Below, in pieces: positions 18,563 to 27,305 of a stretch of 64,000 nucleotides of DNA (within the stretch, counting starts at the first letter, position 1; each line of letters begins with the position of its first letter). The position numbers and the translations under genes were made by a program. A model generated the notes under the pieces. The model had not been told where the DNA came from. It searched no databases and saw only the letters and a list, made by a program, of their open reading frames with translations. The DNA lies in contig MEPC01000020.1 of NCBI GenBank assembly GCA_001769655.1, positions 62,001 to 126,000 on the forward strand, read 5' to 3'. Origin of the DNA: Bacteroidetes bacterium RIFCSPLOWO2_12_FULL_37_12. Lineage in GTDB: Bacteria; Bacteroidota; Bacteroidia; 2-12-FULL-37-12.

Positions 18563-21500
18563 TCAAAACACAACCTTCTCCATTTTCTTTACAAGAACAT
18601 GAGTGTCACGATTTACACCCGTGGGTCCCCAATAATTGAAATGATAGGAGAACTGAGCATACCCGCCAATCAGAAGATTTGGCTTTAACCGTACTCTCGT
18701 AAAACTATTATGTCCACCCCCTCTGCGGTTTCCCCTTACTTGTGATTTTGGTTGTGTATAAGTTCTTTCCGGAGAGTGATATACAATGCAAATCCCTTTG
18801 GGAATCCTGGATGAAACGCAGGCACGCGTGCAGTAAACCCCATTATCGTTATATACTTCCACCCAATCGTTATCTGAAATACCCAATGCCTCTGCATCTT
18901 CTTCACTAAGCCAGCAGGGTTCCATTCCTCGTGACAACGTAAGCATTCTTAACGTGTCACCATACGTAGAGTGAATGTGCCACTTTCCGTGGGGAGTTAA
19001 TACATTTAGAATTTTTGCCCTTCCCTCGGCTACAGTTTTACGGAGGTCGCCATATACTTCCGGTTTAGGAGAGGGTTTGTAGGTGGGAAGGTTTTCGCCA
19101 AAAGCGAGATATACTTCATGGTCTAAGTAAAAACTTTGTCTTCCGGTTAATGTGCGAAATGGCACTAATCTCTCAATATTGTAAGTGAATGGGGAATACG
19201 TTCTACCATTATTCATGATACCTGACCATAGCGGGGATGTATTATATCGCTTGGGCTGTGCCTGCAAATCCTTGTAAGTCATTTTTACTTCACGATTTGC
19301 CTCACCGAGGTCTGCTAAAACCAACCCGGTTTTTTTCTCCATATTTTTATAGGCACGACAAGTTAATTCTCCATTGGTCAACGTGGACATCTGTAATACA
19401 ATATCCGCCGCTTCTACATCTTCTTTAAGGGAAGGATATGATTTTCCATTCCATTCTACAGACGGGTGATGATTTTTCAAATCCTCATACACATCGTTCA
19501 CCATCAGATTATTTCCATGCGCTCCTATTGGGGAATTTTGTAAATTAGGTCCCAGAGAAATAAACTTATTATATAGTTCGGTGTAATTTCTTTCTACAAT
19601 AGCAAATTTGTGCATGGTTTTGCCGGGAATGGCTTCACATTCACCCTTACTCCAATCTTTGACGGAGGTCTGTGAAAGCTCATCGGGCGTATCGTGCGAA
19701 AGAGGCGCAGTCACTATATCTTTTATAGGATACGGCAAATGTGTTTTAGCAAGTTCTGAGATGGATTTAGCAATACTCTTAAAAATCTCCCAATCACTTC
19801 TTGATTCCCAAACCGGTGCGATAGCCGCCGAAAGAGGGTGAATAAAGGAGTGCATATCGGTACTGTTGAGATCAGCTTTTTCGTACCAGGATGCGGCAGG
19901 AAGTATGATATCTGAATACAATGCTGAGGTATCCATCCGGAAATTCAAATCAACCACCAAATCCATTTTTCCTTCAGGCGCAATTTCGTGCCACTTGACT
20001 TCTTCGGTCTTGCCTTTTCCGATTTCTTCCGCTATATCATTGTGATGTGTTCCCAAATAATGATGCAGGAAAAACTCATGCCCTTTGGCGCTCGACATCA
20101 ACGCATTTCCTCTCCAGATAAACCAAACTCTTGGAAACGACATTTCTTCATCGGGGTCAGTGACACAATAGGTTGTTTCCTTTGATTTTATTTTTTCGAG
20201 TACTATCTTTTTAATTTCATCATCGTTTTTGGCGCCTGCTTTTTCTGCTTCATTACACAGCGTCAGGTTGCTTTCATTAAACTGCGGGTAGAATGGCATC
20301 CAGCCGGAACGGACTGATTTAGCAATAAAATCTGCGGTATGTCCTTTCGTATATTTATTTTCGGGATTAGCGCAATAATCAGAAAAATCTCCATCGTACC
20401 TCCACTGGTCTGAGTTGATATAATGCCAGATTGGTGCCTGTTGCAAACGAACAGCACCCACCCAATCTTTGGCAAAAGCGAGAGTGCTCCATGAATCCAT
20501 GGGAGCTAATTTTTCCTGACCTACATAGTGCGCCAACCCGCCTCCGTTAACTCCTACCGCACCGCATAATATCAGTGCGTTGATGGCGGCACGGTAAATG
20601 AGATTATTATGATACCAGTGATTAATTCCGGCGCCTATGATAACGGTACATTTTCCTTTTGTTCTTTCGGCAGTGCCAGCCCATTCTCTTGCAAATTGTA
20701 AAACCGTTTTATCGCTGATTCCTGTAAATGTTTCCTGCCATGCAGGTGTATATCCGGATTTCTTATCTTCATAAGATAAAGGATATTCGCCCGGTAAATC
20801 CCTGCCTACTCCATATTGTGCCATCATCAAATCGTAAACAGTCGTTACAGGAACTTTCCCATTCATGGTATCAATATACCTGACGGGTACAGAGCGTTTT
20901 GCATGAATGTTTAATCCAAATTCAGTGATAGTCAGTTGCACTACTCCTTCTTTATGGTCTATAAAAGAAAGAAGCGGTTCGTAGGAGGTGTTATCCAACC
21001 CATCTTCAAATTTCATATTCCAGTTGCCGGTTTTAGCATCCCAGCGATGACCTACACTTCCTTTAGGCATTACTGGATTTAGTGTCACTGCATCTAGATT
21101 CAGGAATTTCCAATCCCCGTTTTCCACGTCTTTGTATTTAGCGGTGCGATTGGCGCGTAAAAATTTTCCAGGTTTGTACTCGCCTTTTTCTTCAATTAAT
21201 TCCACTAAAAACGGAGAATCAGTATAGCGTTTACAATAGTCAATGAAATAGGGAGATTTTTTTTCGTAATGAAATTCTTTTAAAATAATATGTGTCACTG
21301 CCATCCAGAAAGCTCCATCCTGTCCGGCATGAACCGGAATCCATTGGTCGGCATATTTTGAAACCTGCGAGAAGTCGGGAGAGAAAACCACCATTTTAGT
21401 TCCATTATGACGGGCTTCAGCGGCAAAATGCACATCGGGGGTACGTGTCATGTTCAAATTAGCGCCCATTACGGCAATATATTTTGCATTATACCAATCG

Positions 21501-22174
21501 GCGCTTTCATTCACGTCGGTTTGTTCTCCCCATATTTCGGGAGAAGCCGGAGGTAAATCGCAATACCAGTCATAAAAACTCAGGTTTACACCTCCTAATA
21601 ATTGCAGGAATCGCGAGCCGGCGGCATAACTTAACATGGACATAGCCGGAATAGGTGAAAAACCAAAAATCCGGTCGGGACCATATTTTTTTATAGTATA
21701 AATATTAGCGGCGGCAATAATCTCCAATGCTTCTTCCCAGGTAAACCTTCGTAATCCGCCTTTTCCACGGACTTCCTGATAACGTTTTCTTTTCTTAGGA
21801 TTTGTCTGAATGGCTTCCCATGCCTTTACAGGGTCATTATGCTTTTGTTTTTCTTCTCTGTATAAATCCAGCAGTGCGCCCCGTATCATGGGATATTTTA
21901 CCCGTATGGGACTATATAGATACCATGAAAATGAAATCCCCCTCTGACAACCTCTGGGTTCGTAAGGCGGAATTTCTTTATTTATCACCGGATAATCCAA
22001 TGCTTGCGTTTCCCAAACTACAATGCCATCTTTCACATAAATATTCCATGAGCAACCGCCGGTACAATTAACACCGTGCGTACTGCGAACCGACTTATCG
22101 TGTTGCCAGCGATTGCGGTAAAATTCTTCCCAGCGTCTTGTTTCGGGAGAGATTATGTCTTTGATCCAAGTCAT
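18563..22174 (-). CDS. narG: Respiratory nitrate reductase, catalytic (alpha) subunit
   Basis: This 1203-residue molybdopterin enzyme reduces nitrate to nitrite. The N-terminal iron-sulfur ligands are His33, Cys37, Cys41 ([13 protein letters not shown]) and Cys76 (EPRGCQRG). [20 protein letters not shown] contains the aspartate (about residue 206) that ligates molybdenum in membrane-bound NarG. There is no twin-arginine signal, so the active site faces the cytoplasm, in line with the need for NarK. The protein is about 45 residues shorter than the E. coli enzyme, mostly at the N-terminus. It is followed by narH after a 135-bp gap. Six GTGNCAC words lie within it. Confidence 0.95.
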   Translation of the reverse strand: MTWIKDIISPETRRWEEFYRNRWQHDKSVRSTHGVNCTGGCSWNIYVKDGIVVWETQALDYPVINKEIPPYEPRGCQRGISFSWYLYSPIRVKYPMIRGALLDLYREEKQKHNDPVKAWEAIQTNPKKRKRYQEVRGKGGLRRFTWEEALEIIAAANIYTIKKYGPDRIFGFSPIPAMSMLSYAAGSRFLQLLGGVNLSFYDWYCDLPPASPEIWGEQTDVNESADWYNAKYIAVMGANLNMTRTPDVHFAAEARHNGTKMVVFSPDFSQVSKYADQWIPVHAGQDGAFWMAVTHIILKEFHYEKKSPYFIDYCKRYTDSPFLVELIEEKGEYKPGKFLRANRTAKYKDVENGDWKFLNLDAVTLNPVMPKGSVGHRWDAKTGNWNMKFEDGLDNTSYEPLLSFIDHKEGVVQLTITEFGLNIHAKRSVPVRYIDTMNGKVPVTTVYDLMMAQYGVGRDLPGEYPLSYEDKKSGYTPAWQETFTGISDKTVLQFAREWAGTAERTKGKCTVIIGAGINHWYHNNLIYRAAINALILCGAVGVNGGGLAHYVGQEKLAPMDSWSTLAFAKDWVGAVRLQQAPIWHYINSDQWRYDGDFSDYCANPENKYTKGHTADFIAKSVRSGWMPFYPQFNESNLTLCNEAEKAGAKNDDEIKKIVLEKIKSKETTYCVTDPDEEMSFPRVWFIWRGNALMSSAKGHEFFLHHYLGTHHNDIAEEIGKGKTEEVKWHEIAPEGKMDLVVDLNFRMDTSALYSDIILPAASWYEKADLNSTDMHSFIHPLSAAIAPVWESRSDWEIFKSIAKSISELAKTHLPYPIKDIVTAPLSHDTPDELSQTSVKDWSKGECEAIPGKTMHKFAIVERNYTELYNKFISLGPNLQNSPIGAHGNNLMVNDVYEDLKNHHPSVEWNGKSYPSLKEDVEAADIVLQMSTLTNGELTCRAYKNMEKKTGLVLADLGEANREVKMTYKDLQAQPKRYNTSPLWSGIMNNGRTYSPFTYNIERLVPFRTLTGRQSFYLDHEVYLAFGENLPTYKPSPKPEVYGDLRKTVAEGRAKILNVLTPHGKWHIHSTYGDTLRMLTLSRGMEPCWLSEEDAEALGISDNDWVEVYNDNGVYCTRACVSSRIPKGICIVYHSPERTYTQPKSQVRGNRRGGGHNSFTRVRLKPNLLIGGYAQFSYHFNYWGPTGVNRDTHVLVKKMEKVVF

Positions 22175-22267
22175 GGGTTATATAGTAAATTAGTACGTTT
22201 TCAGTTAGTTTTTTATTTTTTCAGAAAAATATTTTCATTATTTATTACTACTAAGGCGGTTTTTATG

Positions 22268-22362
22268 TCACGCAAAGGCGCAATGACCGCAAAGTATTAA
22301 GTTCGCAGAGTAAAAAAATCATTTATGATTTTTTTCTTTGCGTTCTCTGCGACTTTGCGTGA
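22268..22362. repeat. Inverted-repeat element A (TCACGCAAAG...CTTTGCGTGA)
   Basis: This element of ~95 bp starts with TCACGCAAAG, has internal CGCAAAG-like units, a central AATCATTTATGATTT palindrome, and ends in CTTTGCGTGA. Sister copies are at 25745-25837 and 36979-37070, with a degraded half at about 58111-58141. It lies between the cytochrome gene and narG. Confidence 0.85.
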
Positions 22363-22428
22363 TAACTTTTTTTATGCTGAATAGTTACCATTATTTCAAT
22401 GAAAAATGACACGCTTAGCTTTCTATAT

Positions 22429-22512
22429 TAATAACATATAACACTAAACAAAAAATAAAAAATGATAAAGTGCTTATCCTTAAACATTTTTTATTTTTTG
22501 TTATATGTTTTT
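22429..22512. repeat. Inverted-repeat element E (AACATATAACAC...GTTATATGTT)
   Basis: Complementary arms of AACATATAACACTAAACA type enclose an AT-rich core. Similar elements lie at 40002-40090 and 49754-49836, with related pieces at 34064-34100 and 36355-36385. Together with element A it fills the 363-bp gap between narG and the cytochrome gene; I see no gene there. Confidence 0.65.
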
Positions 22513-22537
22513 TATTTTTTTTATAATTTTTATTGTA

Positions 22538-23398
22538 TTACGACTTCTTCTTATTGCTCCACACCAGCGGTATCAACAGAAAAAACAACAACATACCGGC
22601 AAGACCGGTGTATAAAAAACGGAATTGCTTGTCGGCGGGACGTTGAAATGCGTAATTCTCTGTTGATTTTTTCAGGAATGCTACTAAGGATACTGCTTCC
22701 TCTTCTGTTATTTTTTTATCCTGATAAGCGACACTCATAGCCGGAAACGGAGGATTGGCTATTAAATTAAGCAATGCCTTTTCGTTATATCTTTCAGTGA
22801 TACGATCTAAATTTTTTGCCAATGCCCCCCCCAAAATCACTGAGTCGTGGCGTACGTGATGGCAGGTTACGCAGGAGGGACCTTTCAGTGTGAATCGTTT
22901 TTCTCCTGTAAAATACATCAGACCTGTATTTATTGTTTGCGAATTCATCGTTATGGTTGGCTCAGAAGTGACCGGTTTCATATTTTCAGTGATTGCGGAA
23001 GTGCCACTTTGAGAAGTACTATTAGAAACATTGACAACATCGCCGGCGCCTGAAAATTTTTTCATATACGTAATAACTTCTGTGATTTCATTGTCGGCAA
23101 TTTTGGGGTCGGGCATTTCTTTTTTGCTGTATTTTTCGAATATTGCGACAGCCGCGGCATCTCCTTTTTTAATCATGGTAGAGGAAGACCTGATAAACTC
23201 CATCAGCCAGGGTTCGGGGTGACGTTGGGTGACACCAGAAAGGTCAGGACCGATTAACTCACCATCGCCGAGAGTGTGGCAGGAGGCACATTTTGTTTTA
23301 AAAAGAACTTCCCCGTTTTGCGGGAAAGCATTGGTTGAGAAAGCTGTGATAAAAATTACAGCAATTTTAAGTGGGTTGATTTGAAAACAGTTTCGCAT
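22538..23398 (-). CDS. Dihaem cytochrome c with C-terminal membrane anchor
   Basis: The product has 286 residues: signal peptide (1-~26), a first cytochrome c domain with CASCH at 37-41 and PDLSGV after it, a Ser/Thr-rich linker (~120-165), a second domain with CVTCH at 176-180, and a C-terminal transmembrane helix (~262-280) with a lysine tail. Two linked class I domains tethered to the membrane would suit an electron carrier between Act and a terminal oxidase, or between Act and NarGHI-linked pathways. It is the first gene of the 17-kb minus-strand block. The family is known in general terms (c-type cytochrome); the specific partner is inference from position. Confidence 0.85.
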   Translation of the reverse strand: MRNCFQINPLKIAVIFITAFSTNAFPQNGEVLFKTKCASCHTLGDGELIGPDLSGVTQRHPEPWLMEFIRSSSTMIKKGDAAAVAIFEKYSKKEMPDPKIADNEITEVITYMKKFSGAGDVVNVSNSTSQSGTSAITENMKPVTSEPTITMNSQTINTGLMYFTGEKRFTLKGPSCVTCHHVRHDSVILGGALAKNLDRITERYNEKALLNLIANPPFPAMSVAYQDKKITEEEAVSLVAFLKKSTENYAFQRPADKQFRFLYTGLAGMLLFFLLIPLVWSNKKKS

Positions 23399-24025
23399 GG
23401 ATGTGGGTATCCTTCTGTTTGCAAAATTGCTGTGACATGGGAGATTTTTGGCTGACAGGTTTCAGGAATTATTATGATTGTGCTCATAATAATTTGAAAT
23501 CAATGTTTTGTTTTTTGCTCTAATGCATCCGCTTTATTCTGAAGAATATCAATTAAAAGGGTAGAAGAAATATTTTTCTTAATATTGGAGTTCAGATAAT
23601 AATAAAGAAGAGGATTAATCCTTTGGGTTGCTTCATTGTATGATAGATCTTCTTCATAAGTCAAAAAAACAAATAAAATTTAAACGCTGAGACACAAAGA
23701 AACACGAAGAAAATATTTTATTTTTTTATCAGGATTTTGAAAACAAAAAATTATTCAATTGAATTTTTAATCTTGACTGAAATTATCTTACGCAGAAAAC
23801 CTTAGTAGCAAAACGTGACCAAGAAATTACATCAACCTTTTTACCTTATTTGGGTTTAATGTTTTATTAAATAAATTGGTTACTGTCAGTCCAAACAAAG
23901 TACAGCTCATTTAACATTTACAAAGTTACAAACTTTGGTTTATTGATAGGTTTAAGTAGCCAACTCACTGGCATGGCTACATACTTAAACCAGAGTGGGT
24001 TTAAGTAGCCAACACACTGGCTTGG
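23399..24025. other. Long gap with gene remnant and hairpin repeats
   Basis: This 627-bp stretch has no intact gene. On the minus strand, 23500-23665 is an open frame of about 50 codons without an ATG (ending LLIDILQNKADALEQKTKH), probably the C-terminal remnant of a lost gene. At 23675-23705 there is a CACAAAGAAACACGAAG-type repeat. The phrase ACAAAGTTACAAACTTTGG at ~23918 precedes two tandem copies of hairpin D, and the same phrase precedes the copy at 32.7 kb. Confidence 0.55.
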
Positions 24026-24044
24026 CTACATACTTAAACCAGAG
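23949..24044. repeat. Two tandem copies of hairpin element D
   Basis: Each ~46-bp copy reads GGTTTAAGTAGCCAAC...GGCTACATACTTAAACC, with stem arms of about 15 bp, and is followed by AGAG. Other copies are at 32691-32738 (single, degraded) and 54695-54795 (two). The second copy here encodes the last codons and stop of the neighbouring ATPase gene. Confidence 0.85.
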
Positions 24045-25189
24045 AGGGGGGACCCTGGCGATAATTCCCGTATAAATTTTTCGCAGGGAATGCAATGTAT
24101 TTTTTCTTTCAATAGAATTTCTTCTCCGCGGTAAAGAAACAAAAGTTTTGCCTCAGGATTATCTTCGCTGAATGCCTTCAATCCAACCAAGTCAGCCGGA
24201 TGAATCACACTGGAATTTTTTACTTCTATGGCAGTTATTCCGTCATCTCCATACACAATAAAGTCAACCTCAGTGCCACTTTGCGTTCTCCAGAAAAAAA
24301 GTTGATTTTGATTTTCCCTGTATGAATTCCATGCACGAAGATGCTGAAGCACGAGTCCTTCCAAAGCAGGTCCTTCTGTGTTTTGCCGGTTGTCTCCTGG
24401 TCCTTTTGGACGAAATGCTCTATATACGCCGCAATCAAAAAAATAAAATTTATTATGTGAAATAAGTTTTCGTTTCTGTACGTTACGGAAAGGTGGAAGC
24501 AGGTACCCGAGTAATAAATCTATCAGAATATCCACAAATCCTTCCACTGTTTTTCGAGGCACTTCACATTCTCTTGAAATATTACTGTAATTGAGCAGAG
24601 AAGCATGAGAAAATGAAATGGATTCCATAAAACGATTGAATTGACCAACATTTCTCACCAACGCTTCCATCTGTACTTCTTCGCGAAGATACAAAGTTTG
24701 ATAAGCGGATAACGAAAAGCGAGGGTTTTTAGAAAACCAGATTAAAGGGATGGTACCAAACTGAATAGCTTTTGAAAAATCAAATTGGTCACCCAGCTCT
24801 GATGCCATAAAAGGATGCATAGAAATATTAAGCGCCCTTCCACCGAGTAAATCTACGCCTGCCCGTTTTAATTTACGGGCACTTGAACCGGTCAGGATAA
24901 ATTGTTTTTCCGGGTATTTATCTATTAAAAAATGAATTTCATTCAGTAGTTCCGGCAACTTCTGTATTTCATCAATGATGAATTGGTTTTTATCTGAATT
25001 TCCTGAAACAAGTTCAGAAAGGCGTTCCGGATAGGCAGAAAATTGCCTTAACACGTTTGGACGGAGTAAATTAATGGTTAATGCATCCGGGAAATACCTG
25101 TTGAGCCAAAATGTTTTACCCGTTCCTCTTGGTCCAAAAAGGAAAAAAGAGGAATTTGGGCTTTGTAAATATCGTCTTACTTCCGCCAT
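24026..25189 (-). CDS. AAA_14/DUF4143 family ATPase
   Basis: The product has 387 residues: Walker A GPRGTGKT at 19-26, Walker B FIIDEIQ at ~69-75, and a sensor-like LTGSSARKLKRAG block, followed by the DUF4143 C-terminal domain with a nuclease-like FWRTQSGTEVDFIVYG...IEVKNS segment. These proteins are widespread, often variable between strains, and of uncertain role. The C-terminal codons (SGLSM, stop) come from hairpin element D rather than from the family sequence. The gene stands alone on the minus strand. Confidence 0.85.
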   Translation of the reverse strand: MAEVRRYLQSPNSSFFLFGPRGTGKTFWLNRYFPDALTINLLRPNVLRQFSAYPERLSELVSGNSDKNQFIIDEIQKLPELLNEIHFLIDKYPEKQFILTGSSARKLKRAGVDLLGGRALNISMHPFMASELGDQFDFSKAIQFGTIPLIWFSKNPRFSLSAYQTLYLREEVQMEALVRNVGQFNRFMESISFSHASLLNYSNISRECEVPRKTVEGFVDILIDLLLGYLLPPFRNVQKRKLISHNKFYFFDCGVYRAFRPKGPGDNRQNTEGPALEGLVLQHLRAWNSYRENQNQLFFWRTQSGTEVDFIVYGDDGITAIEVKNSSVIHPADLVGLKAFSEDNPEAKLLFLYRGEEILLKEKIHCIPCEKFIRELSPGSPLSGLSM

Positions 25190-25293
25190 TTTTAGTCAAA
25201 TAATGGCGGTAAAGGTATAAAAATTTATTGATTTATTGTTTTATTCTTTATACCATATACCCATATACCCCTATACCCCTATACCCTTTTCCT

Positions 25294-25632
25294 TTAGTCC
25301 AGCAGTTTATCTATTTTAGCCGCCACAATAAAATCATTTTCAGATAGTCCGCCGATGGAATGAGTGGAAAGTGTTATTCTTACATTTTTATAAGAAAAAA
25401 GAAACATATCGGGGTGATGATTTTCTGCTTCAGCAATTTTTCCAATTTTATTCAGCAAGCTGAGAGATTGGACAAAGTTTTTTAAAACAATTAGTTTTTC
25501 AATTTTATTTCCTTCAACAATTTTCCATCCCTTTAATTTTTTGAGCAACTCATTACATCTCTCGGAAGGTAAGGGAAATGTTAATCCTTCGCAAGGGAGA
25601 CATTTTTTGGATGAAAGGGATTTTTTTTGCAT
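25294..25632 (-). CDS. 4a-hydroxytetrahydrobiopterin (pterin-4a-carbinolamine) dehydratase
   Basis: This small protein of 112 residues contains the family signature EAENHHPD (two catalytic histidines) and the typical W-K start of the domain (LKKLKGWKIVEGNKIEK), ending in FIVAAKIDKL. It dehydrates the carbinolamine formed by aromatic amino acid hydroxylases, or supports molybdopterin-related pterin chemistry in bacteria. It is a stand-alone gene; a short run of CTATACCC-type repeats lies just downstream (~25250-25287). Confidence 0.9.
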   Translation of the reverse strand: MQKKSLSSKKCLPCEGLTFPLPSERCNELLKKLKGWKIVEGNKIEKLIVLKNFVQSLSLLNKIGKIAEAENHHPDMFLFSYKNVRITLSTHSIGGLSENDFIVAAKIDKLLD

Positions 25633-25744
25633 GGTTATTGGAATGTTGGAATATTTTATAATTTTATAACAATTTTACATAAACAAATTGTATTTTTGGG
25701 TACCGGTAATTAAATTGTGCAACTACTCAGCATAAAAAAAGTTC

Positions 25745-25837
25745 TCACGCAAAGTCGCAAAGAGCGCAAAGAAAAAAATAAGTTGATTTTTTTTCTCTGC
25801 GCTCTTAATGCTTTGCGTACTTTGCACCTTTGCGTGA
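25745..25837. repeat. Inverted-repeat element A, second copy
   Basis: TCACGCAAAGTCGCAAAG at one end and CTTTGCGT...CTTTGCGTGA at the other, with a TTTTTTTTCTCTGCG core. It is the same family as at 22268-22362 and lies in the gap between divergently transcribed genes. Confidence 0.85.
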
Positions 25838-25894
25838 CATAATATTTGTGAGAAATAACACATACCTGAGCAGTTACTAAATTGTTAATTGAAA

Positions 25895-26302
25895 ATGAAA
25901 AAAATCCCTTATGAGTTTGTGTTGGATTATCTTTTATCTGTTGATCCCGTGGTAAAACCCATGTTCGGATGTCATGCCATTTACATTGGCGAAAAAATAT
26001 TTTTGATTTTACGTGACAAGCCCGATCATACTTCTGCTAATGGAATATGGATTGCCACTTCTAAAGAATATCACCCTGGTCTAAAAAAAGAAATTCCATC
26101 TCTTAAATCTATTGACATTCTATCGGGAGGTAAAAGTGAAACGAATTGGCAGATGATTTCCAATGAAAATGATGCCTTTGAAACGTCAGCAATCAAAATA
26201 TGTGAGATGATTTTGAAAGGAGATAAAAGAATTGGGAAAATCCCAAAATTGAAAAAGAAAAAAAGGGTACTACCGCTAAGAAAAAAAATAGTTAGCCACT
26301 GA
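25895..26302 (+). CDS. TfoX N-terminal-like small protein
   Basis: This protein has 135 residues from the ATG at 25895 (a TTG two codons upstream is not preferred). The block VKPMFGCHAIYIGEKIFLILRDK resembles the TfoX N-terminal domain fold, which in Bacteroidota occurs as stand-alone proteins of unknown role. The C-terminus is very lysine-rich (KLKKKKR). The last three codons and the stop (VSH, TGA) lie in the first half of repeat element B (GCCACTGATTACACAGATTA), so the original end may have been altered by the repeat. Confidence 0.6.
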   Translation: MKKIPYEFVLDYLLSVDPVVKPMFGCHAIYIGEKIFLILRDKPDHTSANGIWIATSKEYHPGLKKEIPSLKSIDILSGGKSETNWQMISNENDAFETSAIKICEMILKGDKRIGKIPKLKKKKRVLPLRKKIVSH

Positions 26303-26444
26303 TTACACAGATTAAACACTATGTCTCATCCTGATATAGGTTTGCAATAAATTTGTAGTCAACGGGACAGAAAAGCATTACTAAAAAAATTTCATGTATG
26401 TTTGTAGAAAATTTTAACGGACACTTTTAAACTAAAAAAAAATC

Positions 26445-27305
26445 ATGAAGCAATTAATTTTTTCCGGATACCTTTTATGCGGGTTATTTATGTTTTTCAA
26501 ATCATCTGCACAAATTCAATTACCTGCTCCCAGTCCTAAAGCTGTCGTTTCTCAAACGGCTGGATTGACGGATATAACCATTGACTACAGCAGTCCTGGT
26601 GTAAAAGGCAGAAAAATCTGGGGTGAACTTGTACCCTATAACAAACCCTGGCGTGCCGGTGCGAATGCCGCAACTAAAATCACTTTCAGCAAGGAGGTGA
26701 AAGTGGACACTACAACTGTTCCAAAAGGAAGTTACTCCGTAGCCATCACTCCCTCTGAAAAGGAAGAATGGACGCTTGTATTGAACAAAGATGCCGATGC
26801 ACAACCCGATGATCAAAAACCGGAAAACGATATTGTCAGGATAAAAATTAAACCCATGGAAATACCGTTGAGAGAACGCCTTGCATACTCTATTACTGAT
26901 TTTAATGATGCAAGCGCTATGGTAAATATGGAATGGGAAAAAGTAAAAATTTCTTTCAATGTAGTGTTGGGCACCGAAAAACAAGCAATGGAAAATATCA
27001 ACAATGCCATTAATCCGTCTTTTAGTGTTTACAGAAATGCCGCCCGCTACATGCTGGAAAAAAAGGATTACGACAAGGGTTTGGTTTATATCAATCAGTC
27101 CATTGCCATAGACGCACTCAAATGGTACAGCCATTGGCTCAAAGCACAATTATTAAAAGCAAAAGGAATGGACAAAGATGCCTACAATTCAGTGCTTAAA
27201 GCAAAAGAACTTGGGGATAAAGAAGGAGATGGATTCTTCTTTAAAGCGGAAGTGGAAAAAGCTGTGGTTGATTGGAAGCCGGTGATGGAGGTGAAGAAGA
27301 AATAG
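26445..27305 (+). CDS. DUF2911 domain protein with C-terminal TPR-like region
   Basis: This 286-residue protein has a signal peptide (~1-22, ending SSAQ). The DUF2911 domain follows, recognisable from ITIDYSSPGVKGRKIWGELVPYNKPWRAGANAATKI and the later VPKGSYSVAI. The C-terminal third has TPR-like helices (YDKGLVYINQSIAIDALKWYSHWLKAQLLKAKG). The family is common in Bacteroidota, exported, and of unknown function. Its last 65 bases overlap the convergent symporter gene. Confidence 0.85.
   Translation: MKQLIFSGYLLCGLFMFFKSSAQIQLPAPSPKAVVSQTAGLTDITIDYSSPGVKGRKIWGELVPYNKPWRAGANAATKITFSKEVKVDTTTVPKGSYSVAITPSEKEEWTLVLNKDADAQPDDQKPENDIVRIKIKPMEIPLRERLAYSITDFNDASAMVNMEWEKVKISFNVVLGTEKQAMENINNAINPSFSVYRNAARYMLEKKDYDKGLVYINQSIAIDALKWYSHWLKAQLLKAKGMDKDAYNSVLKAKELGDKEGDGFFFKAEVEKAVVDWKPVMEVKKK

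Noticed and set aside
6452-23398. Planctomycete (anammox) origin suggested by nar plus act genes
   Set aside because: TAnnTTTG promoters, SprB repeats, the type IX sorting domain and the neighbouring gene set point to Bacteroidota.
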